Below are positions 49,301 to 59,363 of a DNA stretch of 64,000 bases, in pieces (position 1 is the stretch's first letter; each line of letters opens with the position of its first letter). The position numbers were made by a program, and so were the translations under genes. The notes beneath the pieces are model-generated. The model worked only from the letters and a program-made list of their open reading frames with translations. It was not told the origin of the DNA and did no database searches. The stretch covers positions 93,542,449-93,606,448 of the forward strand of contig NC_082596.1 of the NCBI RefSeq assembly GCF_030936135.1, in the 5' to 3' direction. The DNA comes from Gavia stellata. Lineage: Eukaryota; Chordata; Aves; Gaviiformes; Gaviidae.

Positions 49301-50544
49301 CGGCATGAATTGCTCATGCTACACTAAGTGAAACAATGAAGTAGAATATATTAATCTTCTGTGATTTAGCTGAGTCTGTGATAAGGTGAACAGTTCCAGA
49401 CACTGATAAGGTTTTCTGCCCTATCTGCTTGAGTGTTTTGTTGTTATATGGAGTGTTTTGACAGAACTGGATTAGGAGGGAACTACACGTACTGTTAGAC
49501 TGGCAAAAGTAGGAGGCTGACAGCCTCTAATGAGAGGCAACGAGGAGGGTGTTCAGTTGGTAAAGTCTTTACGCAGCCTAGAATGATATAAACAGCACCC
49601 TTAAGGGCTGCTGTGTACAGTTCAGGTTTTTACAATGTTGATTGTGAACAGATTTAGACTGAAGAAAAATGTATATAAATAATGAAGTCCCTGGCTAGTA
49701 CACCCAGGATCATACATACATCAAAGCTGTAAAAATAAGGACCAGGTTTCTGGTTCTGTTTCTAGATACGCCACAGAGCAAGCAGAGGAACTGGCTGATG
49801 TCCTCGGAGGTGATTCAGAGTTGATGTGTTGGCAGACCCCTTTTTTAGAGTCCACTTGGCAGTCAGTGTTACTGCCACACCAAGACTCTCATCCTCTTCC
49901 AGCTGCTTTTGACACTTTGCAGATTAATGCCCATGTCTCATTTACACAGGCAATGCATTATTCACAATTATATAGGTTACATCTTGTGACTTTCCACGCA
50001 TATGCATAGATGAGATATAGCTGTATATCACACGCACGCATGTATAGATTTACCTAGCCATTCTTTTAATCAAATGAAGCATTATTTCCTTATAATAAAT
50101 GTGTTCTTTTCCTCTGGGAGTTGTTGATGAGCATTTAATCAATCAGATCATACAGTAAGTTGATGAGATAGTTACAGTTTTCTGGATAGTTTAAGATATC
50201 GCTTAACTATACTGATGGTAAATTAATATGCTTCTTTAAAACCTGATACCAATCCTTAGTATTAAAAGGTTGAAATAGTGTTGAAATTAAAAGATAAACT
50301 TGGTCATTTTCATCAGTGATAATAACATACACTTCTTTTCAGGGAAATGATCGGCAATCTAAATCTACTGTTGGATCCAGTGACCCAGGAGAAAACAGTT
50401 CCTCACCTCAGCCTCCCAAAGGGAAGGACAAAAAAAGCCAGAATCCAGAGGATTCTGTGTCCGGACGACACTTTTCGAACAACTCTACAAAAGTAAAACA
50501 GACAGTAAGAGTGACAGCTTCCACAGGAGTCCTTCAAGATAATG
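16034..50544 (+). CDS. DCDC2: DCDC2 doublecortin domain protein, exons 1-7 (3' part incomplete)
   Basis: DCDC2 binds microtubules through two doublecortin (DC) domains and acts in primary cilia and neuronal migration. Exons 16034-16326, 21067-21118, 41036-41112, 41229-41360, 46536-46682, 47760-47814 and 50343-50544 join in frame, with matching phases, into 319 codons plus one base. DC1 spans about residues 17-100 ([36 protein letters not shown]). DC2 spans about 139-221 ([60 protein letters not shown]). Then comes a Ser/Lys/Pro-rich linker with [13 protein letters not shown]. The sequence closely follows human DCDC2, about 476 residues from memory, so about a third (the acidic tail) is missing. 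The order head-to-head with MRS2 supports orthology. Confidence 0.96.
16327..21066 (+). other. DCDC2 intron 1, no gene seen
   Basis: 4.7 kb with no recognised repeat longer than a simple tract. Open frames are under 110 codons and unlike known proteins. An AG|GTATGC juxtaposition preceded by a T-rich tract occurs near 18792; it is weaker than the site at 27712. Confidence 0.6.
21067..21118 (+). CDS. DCDC2: DCDC2 exon 2 (DC1-DC2 linker start)
   Basis: 52 bp between acceptor TTCCTTCCACAG and donor GTAGGA. It encodes (N)[17 protein letters not shown], aligning with the YLDIGE..KK linker of DCDC2. Leaves at phase 0. Confidence 0.95.
24171..24717. repeat. 25-bp homopyrimidine/homopurine minisatellite
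   Basis: About 21 head-to-tail units of the form CTTCCCTTCTTCYTTCCTTC then CCTYR, with YR being CG, CA or TG. Most units are exactly 25 bp (for example 24251-24275, 24276-24300, 24301-24325). A few differ in length: 26 bp at 24501, 22 bp at 24552 and about 33 bp at 24599. On the minus strand each unit carries GGAAGGAA or GGAAAGAA cores. Because 25 is not divisible by 3 and T/C strings lack stops, all frames are open, producing spurious Phe/Pro/Ser/Leu (plus) and Lys/Glu/Gly/Arg (minus) frames. Confidence 0.97.
27713..27713 (+). other. Putative recursive splice site (zero-length exon)
   Basis: A long pyrimidine tract (27680-27706) leads into CCCAGCAG, directly followed by GTAAGTGA. This fuses a strong 3' splice site to a near-consensus 5' splice site in the sense orientation of DCDC2. 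It would split the 19.9-kb intron 2 into 6.6 and 13.3 kb steps. A GTAAGG donor at 27900 could define an associated RS-exon (27713-27899). Function is inferred. Confidence 0.35.
29101..29144 (-). repeat. Older CR1, 3' part (split by insertion)
   Basis: Antisense CR1 tail TAGAATCACAGAATGGTTTG through CTTAAAGATCA. It continues at 30110-30298 after the nested element; the two halves rejoin as a normal CR1 sequence. Confidence 0.85.
29145..30109 (-). repeat. CR1 LINE nested in an older CR1
   Basis: A 965-bp 5'-truncated antisense CR1 with a single open frame (30073-29288) for the C-terminal part of CR1 ORF2. The sequence just upstream (about 30091-30080) encodes FADD, the catalytic reverse-transcriptase motif, so truncation occurred right at the active site. 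Landmarks are [37 protein letters not shown] and [14 protein letters not shown]. Its 3' region holds a long A/C-rich tract (G/T-rich in the element's sense, 29200-29280). It is flanked by TAAAGATCA repeats, 29136-29144 and 30110-30118. Confidence 0.93.
30110..30298 (-). repeat. Older CR1, 5' part (split by insertion)
   Basis: Antisense CR1 with AGATCATCTAGTTCCAACCC, then CCTTCCACTAGACCAGGTTG and ATAGTGAAGAAACACTCC. It is the same subfamily type as the copy at 61146-61775. Confidence 0.88.
32774..33433 (+). other. Unassigned 219-codon open frame in DCDC2 intron 2
   Basis: Starts [20 protein letters not shown] and ends near [10 protein letters not shown] recognise no domain or signal, and codon usage is not obviously coding. 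It runs across T-rich and A-rich tracts. Probably a chance frame, listed as the longest non-repeat one in the introns. Confidence 0.15.
35551..35565 (+). CDS. DCDC2: Possible 15-nt microexon of DCDC2 (linker)
   Basis: TCAACAGTGGAAGAT lies between a T-rich tract ending GCCAACAG and donor GTAAGTAC. Inserted between exons 2 and 3, both phase 0 at this junction, it would add STVED to the DC1-DC2 linker without shifting frame. It could equally be a chance pairing of splice-like sequences. Confidence 0.22.
36451..36500. repeat. Short inverted repeat, possible ancient dispersed element
   Basis: TGTAAATC at 36451 is exactly inverted as GATTTACA at 36493-36500, followed by TCAGCTGAGAATGTGGC. The layout recalls old, degenerate palindromic elements seen across sauropsid genomes. 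Family not assigned. Confidence 0.3.
41036..41112 (+). CDS. DCDC2: DCDC2 exon 3 (linker and DC2 start)
   Basis: 77 bp between acceptor GTCCTTGCAG and donor GTAAGT. It encodes [20 protein letters not shown] then EPYTI. Phase 0 in, phase 2 out. Confidence 0.95.
41229..41360 (+). CDS. DCDC2: DCDC2 exon 4 (DC2 core)
   Basis: 132 bp between acceptor TTTTTTTCAG and donor GTACTA. It encodes [20 protein letters not shown] and [20 protein letters not shown] then AVHR. It is separated from exon 3 by only 116 bp, the one short intron of this gene here. Confidence 0.96.
41435..42303 (-). repeat. CR1 LINE, 5'-truncated, antisense
   Basis: About 870 bp of CR1 in DCDC2 intron 4, only 75 bp after exon 4. 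It has the same C-terminal ORF2 segment as the 29145 copy ([40 protein letters not shown]). The frame shifts near 41650, where the expected LDIRK segment reads through in another frame, so it is a dead copy. Truncation falls within DTKLGG, just after the FADD motif. Confidence 0.93.
42304..45124 (+). other. DCDC2 intron 4, middle part, nothing recognised
   Basis: AT-rich single-copy DNA with short frames only. Frames on both strands around 43940-44286 do not resemble a protein I know. Confidence 0.5.
45125..45592 (+). repeat. Diverged CR1 LINE, sense
   Basis: An older CR1 subfamily copy in DCDC2 intron 4. CAGCCTGGACAAGAGAAGGC, then TTCAGTGACAGGAGAAGAGG, CACTGGAAGAGGTTGCCCGG and AGGTGGTCTCCAGAGATTG are recognisable, ending at ATTCTGTGATTCC. 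Multiple frame breaks. Confidence 0.88.
46536..46682 (+). CDS. DCDC2: DCDC2 exon 5 (DC2 end)
   Basis: 147 bp between acceptor ATATTTTTCAG and donor GTAAGT. It encodes [20 protein letters not shown], then [20 protein letters not shown] and KSTTRRPQG. This completes DC2. Confidence 0.96.
47760..47814 (+). CDS. DCDC2: DCDC2 exon 6
   Basis: 55 bp between acceptor TATTTCTGCAG and donor GTGAGT. It encodes [18 protein letters not shown], matching the conserved [15 protein letters not shown] motif after DC2. Confidence 0.95.
47815..50342 (+). other. DCDC2 intron 6, nothing recognised
   Basis: 2.5 kb of AT-rich single-copy DNA without open frames over 80 codons or recognisable repeats. Confidence 0.6.
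50343..50544 (+). CDS. DCDC2: DCDC2 exon 7 (Ser/Lys-rich linker)
   Basis: 202 bp between acceptor ACTTCTTTTCAG and donor GTCAGT. It encodes [20 protein letters not shown], then [19 protein letters not shown] and a diverged tail ending STGVLQDN. The first half is conserved with human. The second half is low-complexity and diverged, as expected of the disordered tail. Leaves at phase 1. GTCAGT is a weaker donor than its neighbours. Confidence 0.9.
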
Positions 50545-53500
50545 GTCAGTACTGAGATAAACATTATCGTAGCATAGTGGCTTTTGATCTTCACTTAAAA
50601 CAGTGAGGCAGTGGAATAATATGCTTGTATAATTCTTGAATTGATCGTTTACTCTGGCTAACTGAATTTATAAAAGTCCTTTCTGCTTAGGAAACGTACC
50701 TATGCCTAACTGCTACAGTTGTGGCTTCATTTACATATCACATGAGATTGTCTATGATATTTAGTATACCTTGGAAGTTACACTAATATGGTCCTATCTT
50801 TAAGTTTTTGATAAAAGCATTACAGAAAACATGTTTTGACCATTTCCCCACTGTTCTGCCCTGCAAAAAAGTGAAGAAAAGGAGCTGGTCTGCTCAAAGG
50901 ACACCTCGCTCTCCCTGAGGGTCCCTGATTAGCTGCCTGGTTCTGCATAATAAAATGACTAGACCCTGGGGAAATAACACACACACACGAACTCCAGTTA
51001 GCTGATAGCTGCCGAGACTAATTGTACAGCAGAGCTGCTGGAGGCACTTGCGGAATTTCTCCCCCACTGCGCTGTGGCACCAATTTAGAAATTTAGTCAT
51101 AAACATCCTCTCTGAGAAACTGCTTATCTTATGGTGTGATATTCCCCTTGCCCTCATTTTTTTGAATGGCTAGAAGGCTGTCCCCTCACTACAGATCTTG
51201 CTGACATGCTGGGATGGCTATTTTTCCTCATTAATAATAGTTCCAAAAGTCATTAATACAGGCCAATTAATATCTGTCAGGAGAAATAAATTATACTTTT
51301 CATAGCATTTGACATTCCTTCTCACTGCTGTTTAAGTGTTAATAATTAACAAATTGTGATCTGAAACTTCAGTATATTTCATCCAACAGCACAGTTTTGT
51401 ACCTCTGTTTGTCTAGAATCATGACTTGTAAATTTGCTCTGAGTTGGGAGCAGGTTTGTAAATTTGAATTTTAAAAGATCAATGAAATATGATCTTTTGT
51501 AATATAATTGTCTTTTCAAGAGTAAGCTTGTTGAATTTCAGGTTTATTTTAGTCTTGATTCAAATACCATTCTATCCTTTTGCTGGTAAGTGGACATAAT
51601 TTTAGCCAACTCTTTTTGGGTCAAGTTTTTTTCTTACTGTAGAATGACAATTATGTTATAATGAAAGTGACTGGAAACATTTGTCCTTTGTAACTCATGA
51701 AATGACTGAATATATTCTTCCCCTTGAAATCATCATGACGTATCCCCACTTTTTACAGATTGAGTGGTGCATACTAAAAACGTATGAAGGAGAGACTCTC
51801 AGAGGGAGCCTTGCATGCTTGGCTTACCATTTTTAACGGCTCAGAATCATTATGTAAGACACAAAGAATGCAGGGGAAGGCTTTTACATTTAGGCAGTTG
51901 TCTACCCTGGGTACTTTCAACAGTTGACATGTTTTCTCTTTTTTTGAAACCGATGCATTGACTTCTGTTGGGAAAAGCTGTTACAGAATTCTTTATACAG
52001 AGCTCAAAATCCACATGTTCTCATCTAGTCTCCTGTTCAGAGTATTGAACTGCTCTGAACCTCTACTTATGACTAGGCAGATCTCAGTCAGACCTCTTAC
52101 ATGAGGAACAGCCAAGCCACATAACTTTTTCTGATAGGTCTAGTGCCATTATGGTGATTTTCTATACGCTACGCTATTTTTTCTGGCCCGAGAATTTTTG
52201 TGAGTAAAGTTTCTACAGGTGTTTCCTGGAAGCAAATGGACCCCTCTTGCTAAGGTGAAAGGAATTTGTTCTTTGCCTTTGGCCTTGCATTAGGTTATCA
52301 GAGGTTTCTGATTGCTTTCTTTCATTTCCCAGTGGAGGGAAGAGAACTAGAGCAGCAGTAGTTTCCCTGTCCTTTCAGCAGGCAGTGGTAAGAGACAAAG
52401 CTTACTTTGGTAGATAGCAGAGAAATATAGGGAGGTATTTACCTCTCCATATTCAGCACTATTGCTGCTTCACCTGCTAACAGAAATGGTCGGAAATACA
52501 CTAAGTTTATTGAAGAGGTGTCTGCTCGCTTCTCACTTCAGCTTTTCTGTGCTTTGTGAGTCTTGCGTAACTAAGAGAAGCTATTCAAGGCAGCCAATTC
52601 TTTGGTTTGAGCTAAACCCTGTGTTGGGAGAAGCTCTCTGTTCTTTCTGTGCCTCTCTATTTACTGTCCATGTATGAAGACCTGCTAGCAGAAGTGGGAA
52701 CAGGCGGTTTGATGTGTGTGCTGTTCTGCAAGCCTAGATAGACCTAGCTGGTCATGCAGGGAGATGAAGTCTCGAGGTTGAATTCAGACAGCAGTATGGG
52801 ATGAGAAATCCAGAGCTGTGTAATGGATTTCTGTTGGGGTGCAATCCCTGCTCTCAGTGGACCTGTGTTGATGAGGAGATGTGTACGAAGCCAGTGAGAA
52901 CTGTTTTCTTTTGCCAAACACAAAAAGCAAACCATTTCATGCTCCTCTAAGTCTTCGGGCCAACCACAGTGACAATTGCAGACTTGTGAACATCTACAGA
53001 TTTATCTTTTCCCAGTTAAATTCCTCAATATTTGTTCAGCCATATCAAGTGGAAAATATTCCAGGAAGCAGTTGCCTTAAGCTTCTCATTACAAGGCTAC
53101 TATTCAAAGTGATTTTCAGCCCTGCTTGTATTTTAACAAGAGGTGCATCCTTATTATTACATTATTCTAGTTCTGCTTAAATGTATTTTTTTGCCACATG
53201 ATTCAAACTAAATTTAATGATGTTGTATTTATTTATTTATTTTCTCATTCCTTTTCCGGTTCTATTTTTTTTCTGCTATTTTGCAGTAAGTATAACAAAT
53301 TTTTTTCTGTCATCAAGAGCAAAAGAAGGATGTCCCATTTCCTGCATTCTGCTTTGCAAGCCCTCAATAATACTAGCTAATACCCTATATTCACCATTTC
53401 ACGTGAGAAACCATGTGTGGTTGTTCTGAGCCTGTTAGCTCTTAGTGGAACACTTTTTTGCCATGGCATTTTTTTAAATAAGTGGTTTATCATTGCGTGG

Positions 53501-56500
53501 AAAACATGTGAAGGGTGCATGGAGCACTGGAGAGAGATCCCACTTGTCCCTTTTCTTTCCCTTTAGTCATTTTGGCAGAAAATTTGTAAGGGAGTGCTCC
53601 AGGCCCCTTAAAATCCACAGAGGTTTTTTTGTTTGTTTTGGATTTTTTCCCCCTCCAGAAGAGGTACAGCTATGCGTGCTGCAACAGTTTTTGTCATAGT
53701 AGCCAAGCAATATATCTGAACCACATTCTGAAATAGGCGTGTCTCATCGTAGGAGAAGGTAATTCAGCCTCTGTACCCAGTTTATTTTCTGAATTGTCTG
53801 TGGTCGAACAGACTGGTAGAGGTACCCAACCTTCTGAGAAGATCTGATGCTGTTAGCAAAACATCTGAGGTTTCTTTTGACCCACTGAGGCAAGTGGCAT
53901 GTGTCACCATTTAAAGAGAAACAGAAATGTCCTGGAATTGAATGGTATTTGAGGTGCGGTGTTGGAGAGGAGGTCGAGGCAGGACTAAGGAAGAGTGCTA
54001 AGAGCTGTTGCTGCTTCTACTGCAGGAAGCAGGCAAGGCAGTCATATCAAATGATATGTTTTTTCGTAATCACTCTCTTAACCCAGCCAAACTGAAGACT
54101 CTACACGGAGTGCAGTTTCTTTTCGTTTTATTCTGAAGCATGGTGAATTGGGTAACTTACCCATATAGTGGCAAAATCTAAAAACTCATAATGTTTAATC
54201 CAGTGATAACTGTATATAAGAACTTTTTAATGTGCTGTTGTTGTGAATGTGGCACAAAAATATAGAAAACTACTTCATACTGAAATAATTAATGTGCCAG
54301 AAAAAAATTTCATGTATTTCATCATTAACATTAGGCGCTAAAATGCACCTCTAAGACTGTTAGTGGTACCTAACACCACTCAACTACTTTGAAATTGAGT
54401 GCTTCAATGTACTTAGCATACACATTTCCCTAGGATGCCATAATGCCTTTCAGAGAGATAGGAAACCTCTAGATTTATAGCTACAATTGTTTAAATTTAC
54501 CCTTATCTTTGAGAATCTCTGGAGACAGCATTTCTTTTCTAAAATATTTTTTTTAAATTATTAGTGTGATGGTAGTTTTACAGCTGGAACTATTCTTGAG
54601 CAATATACTAATAGTAAGTTGTGTGTTACTCAGATAATAACTTTTCTAGGTTTTATGCATGCAGACAGATATTTTTTTTTTCTTTTTCTAGTGAATCCTA
54701 GGAATGCAAAAGAGGAGTTAACACACCATGCTGTGTTTGGTAACCAAAGTCTATCACTGTATGTTCCTTTTCATTGTTCTTTCCCATGTAAATGAACAGC
54801 AGGCTTCTCTCTGGAGAGTCGAAAGCACTAGGAAATAAACATCTCCACGTGGGATGTGAAGGATTCTTAAATTGCTCTCGCACTTTTTTGCCCGTATTTG
54901 TCTGCCTGGGAGAGACTGCGGCATTTGCAGGCAAAATTTGGGGAAAGAGGACAGCTCTTGAAAAGCAAAGGTTGTTTCAGTCAGGTCTGACCCTGGGTGG
55001 GAGCTCCACTGTACTCAGAACATACATAGCTTGTAGTGAAGTTGTTCAAAGAAAATGTACTACGCTGACCCCAAAGGGTCATCTTCTACACAGTTGTTGT
55101 CTCCCGAGTGGTTTTTTTTTTTTTTTCTGGTCACACCTCAAGATGGAGTGACCTGAAGCATGAGCCAGACAGGCTGTAGGAGCTGTGAGCTGTTAGCGTG
55201 GAGTGCTGCAGCTTCGGTACCCTCCTGCCCAGCCAACCCTCCGTGTCAAAGACCGCCCTTGACAGAAACCCAGATGGACCATAAAAATACAGGGTTGCAG
55301 AGGTCAGCATTACCCCATCTTTCTGTCCTTTATTATTTGAAGGGACCGAACTGCTGTGTGATTCGTGATGATGTTGAACTTACTGCCAAAGGCGTATTAT
55401 TTTGTGGCTTGATAGACTGTTTTGTTTCTTTATTTCTCATTAAATGATTTTTTTTTCACCCGTGGGACTATCTGTTGAGTCAAATATAGCACAGGAGCTT
55501 GATTAAGCATTTCCACCAAATTATCTATCTGTAGGTAGGAAGTGGAAGTTCTTAGCTGGTTGATGTACATTTTAGAACAGAGGTAGGAGGCGGAGTAGTC
55601 CCCTTGAAAAGCTTTCCCTGGAGAGCCTCATCAGTCAAATCAGCTTTATGAGCCCACTGACTACAACTCTGTCAGTGGGGGATCTGAGAAACAAGTAGAT
55701 GCGTTGAAATAAGCAAAGCCTGAAACATTCTGCCCTCACCAGCATTGGCATTGTTTTTATGGTGCATCATAGGAGAGTCACCTGGCTCAGTTTTGACCTG
55801 TGCAGCCCTTTCTCTACCAGAAAAAATAGCTCACAGCGGGGAATTTACGCTACCGTGTTTCCTTGCTAACCAAAGAAACAAACCAGTTTGCCTCTTTCAA
55901 GCAGACCAGGTTGTGGCTGGCTTCTCTGCCTGCTTCTTTTGACATACTAAGGTGACCTTTAGCATACCAATGAAGTAGGAAAGAAAGAAATGTTAGAAAT
56001 ATGCAAACACTGAAAGTATATTTTCATACCCAGATGGCCTAACGTGTCTCTATCCTACAGCTTTTTGTTCATGGCTCAGTAGGCTGCTTGGGTTTAACCT
56101 GCCTGCCCATCTCTTGTTCCCATGGAGTACTTCTGAATGTACTTACCTCCTTCTGGAAATAAGAACAGAAAGTGTGAGGATCATAATTTGCAGTGTTCTT
56201 TGGAAAACGTGTTCTGGTACGTCATCTGAGGCACCAGATTCGCCAGGCAGCCCTGTACTTTCTGTATGTCAAGTAACAGTGTTGTCGTTGTTCTTGTCTA
56301 AGTGTTCCTGAACAGAGCTGCTACTGAAGTTGGATTTCAGCCCGCTGTTACAAACTTCATTTTTGCACTTCGCAGAAATTACTGTCCTGAGTAGGTGAGT
56401 CTTCAAGCAAATCTGTAAGCTAAGCCCACTTCTTGTACCTGTGTCCTGCAGTGGTCGTGGTCCCGCTGGGGGGAAAGCTTTCTCACCCAAGCCAGACTGT

Positions 56501-58737
56501 CTTTGACAACCTTTGTTCTGATTAACCCCAGGGAGAGCTCCTAGTAGAGGAGATGATCTGCAGGAGAAGTTCCCAACTCCATTTCTACTTGTCTTTTTCT
56601 ATCCCTAGGGGAGATACTTGTAGGGAGTCACTGCTGTCTGCTATGCTTTCCATGCTGCTGAGGTGGTGTGTCGGGGAGAGGCTTACTTCTTGCCAGTGAC
56701 TGAACCAGTCGACCTTCAGCAGCTTTCTAGTTTATAATGTAGGGTGCTGTGACACTTTCATACCTGTGTCATTGCCGATTGCTCATCTGTGAAGCTGAAG
56801 CTGTTAATCGTGTATGTATACATTTTTTATTTGTCTTCTTTTAAAAGAAAATTCATAGTGAGTAATCTTTTTTGGAGCCTTTCAGATTCTCTTGTTATTG
56901 TAGGTTTCATTAAGACTGAGGGGGGGTAATAGGTACTGAGGAAATAATTATTTTTGTTCTCCTTGCTAGAATTATTTGAATATATCAATACGGCAAAGAT
57001 AAATAATAATAAAATGTTGAATAAAAGGGTGCTTAGTGGGGTTGCAAGACTTACTGAAGAAGAATTCATTGTGTATTCGTAGTTTCTAAGAAAGTCGAAG
57101 TTTGTGTGCAGAAAGCTAAGTAACCATCTGGATGATGCGATATCAAGTTAATGTTGGTAAAGCAAAAGCAATGCAGAATGGTAGGTAAATTGGTGAACTG
57201 AAATACTTTACAGGGTGCTACTTTAGTGATAAAGGTTTAGAAAAACATGGATGAAGCCAGTTTTGTGAAAATCTCTTCTGATGCTACAGCAGATGTCATT
57301 AAAAAGTCAGTAAAAAGTCATATGTAGAGATAAAGAATAATGAATATCACATGGTGCATATAATCAGTGGCTTGAGCTCATCTGTGATTCTTTGAAATTG
57401 CATCTCAGAAAGGGGCATTGTAGATTTAGGAAAACCTCACGGAAAGAAAAAAAATGGTTAGGGATCTGAAAAAATACATGTGAAACAAAAGAACATGGGA
57501 TTTTTCATTGCATCCAAAAGGAAGTCTTTTTATTTAAAAATACTATGTTGGATAAGAATAATACCCAGCATTATGATAGATATTCCTAAAAAACTGTGGA
57601 TGGGATGTAAAAATTCACATATCAAGTTCTAAACTAGTTGCTAATTAGAAGGAGTATTTCAAATCAAAGCATAGATTAGCCATCATCTGACTACTGTTGA
57701 GTTTTTGTTTTCTTTTCATTTTTTTCCTTCCCCCCCCCCCAAAAAAAAAAGCATCCTGTGCTGGCATTGTCAGATGTAGTGTACTGGTGTGGATGAACCA
57801 CAGATCTGATTTGGTACAACAGTTTCTACAGTGCTACATTCTGTTTCTTAGAAAATCAGACCTTTCTTTTAAATAGTCGTCAGCAGAGGCTTAAAACTGG
57901 CTAGAAACACACAGTGATTAGAGCATTCATTTTTATTTTTGCATGAACAGTGTGACAGTTTGCACATGGCACAGACAGGAATGAATTGTCTTTTCTTCCT
58001 TTCCTGTCCATCCTTCTAGCTCTCTGAAACGAGGTTTTTAGTGTCTACCATACAATAACTTTCTGTTTCCATATGAATATGGTGGTAGTCTGGTTTCCCA
58101 CAGAAAAATTTTCTTAATGCGTTTTCAGATCTCTGATGTTGTTTTATCCTTACAGTAGCTGGTAAGTGTTCTTATGAAGGGTAAAATCATAGAAGATTAA
58201 TTTAAGGAATTCTGGCAATAAATTAGGATGACTGACATTAAATGTACCGTGCATTTAGTGATGAAGAATACTGGTAAATCCATAGGGTTTTTAAGGCAGA
58301 GTAAAGGTCTAAAGTAAAAAAATACTCTTTTTTCTTACCCTCTTGATTAGTTTCAGGTCAATTATTTAAATAGTGTTGGTGTCTATAATTTTTGCTGCCA
58401 GAGTCTAAATATGCTGCTCTCTGAATATATTGATTAATGCAAGTTTTATAAATTTTGGTTAATCTGGGCACAAATGTGAATATATTTATTTATATCATAA
58501 GACACATAGCCCTCTAAATTTCCAAATAAGTTGAGTCAATTTCTTCTGCAAGTGTATCTAAAGAGGTGGATGATACTGTGGTGTGAGTCAGTGCATCAAG
58601 ACCTCTATTCTTCTGTTTGTCTCACTTTATTTGGCTTGTGTTTTGAATTAATCCCTGAGTCCCACAGCATGGATTTCTTCTGTTAACTCATGGCGCAGAT
58701 AAAGGTTTTGTAACCATCACCAGGTCTGAATTTTTAG
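50545..58737 (+). other. DCDC2 intron 7, no confident exon
   Basis: I searched for the acidic Glu-rich tail of DCDC2 downstream of exon 7 and saw no clear match in this stretch. It holds simple tracts only, including a C-run followed by an A-run at about 57731-57750. Confidence 0.5.
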
Positions 58738-58869
58738 ATCTCAGTGATGAAGGCTGCTCCACATGAAAGGCTCTTGCAAGAAGAGGTGTGGGATTCTGCA
58801 GGAGATGACATGGAGTCTGAAGTCAAGATGAACCACTATCAAGACGGCCAAATTTCAGAACATGCTTAA
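58738..58869 (+). CDS. DCDC2: Candidate DCDC2 exon 8 (weak)
   Basis: Two AG sites sit close together. Splicing exon 7 (phase 1) to 58738 reads DLSDEGCST then stops; SDEG resembles the human segment after exon 7. Splicing to 58745 reads VMKAAPHERLLQEEVWDSAG, then DDMESEVKMNHYQDGQ and stops at 58869; KAaphER resembles human KAGAER. The 3' splice signals are poor in pyrimidines and no poly(A) signal follows closely. It may be a real but diverged exon, an exon with a frameshift, or chance. Confidence 0.25.
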   Translation: MSVMKAAPHERLLQEEVWDSAGDDMESEVKMNHYQDGQISEHA

Positions 58870-59088
58870 GCATGTATTTATATATTTTTTCCACAAAGTC
58901 GCGCTAATGTGCATGCTTAACCTTTTTAAGCATATAGTCTAGGTTTCATTTCTTTTACTGAGACTCCGGCACCTGCTTGCTTAAAAGTAAAAGAGCGTGT
59001 TCATGAAGAGACCCAATCTGTCAGTCACATACTCAGTTAACTCTGCCTTTGTTAGACTCATTCATGTGCTTAAATTTAACATGGACTT

Positions 59089-59363
59089 GTGGGTGTTGGT
59101 CTCTTCTCCCAAGTGACTCGCAACAGGACAAGAGGAAATGGCCTCAAGTTGTGCCAGGGGAGGTTTAGGTTGGATATTAGGAAAAATTTCTTTCCTGAGA
59201 GAGTGGTGAAGCATTGAACAGGCTGCCCAGGGAGGTGGTGGACACGCCATGTGGACACGGCACTGCGGGACATGGTTTAGTGGGCATGGTGGGGTTGGGT
59301 TGATGGTTGGACTTGATGGTCTTACAGGTCTTTTCCAACCTTAATAATTCTGTGATTCTGTGA
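59089..59363 (+). repeat. CR1 LINE 3' end fragment, sense
   Basis: Starts GTGGGTGTTGGTCTCTTCTC and ends with ATTCTGTGATTCTGTGAA. Compared with the 7875 copy it lacks about 40 bp between GAGGTGGTGGA and the GTGGACACGGCACTG segment, an internal deletion. Confidence 0.9.
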
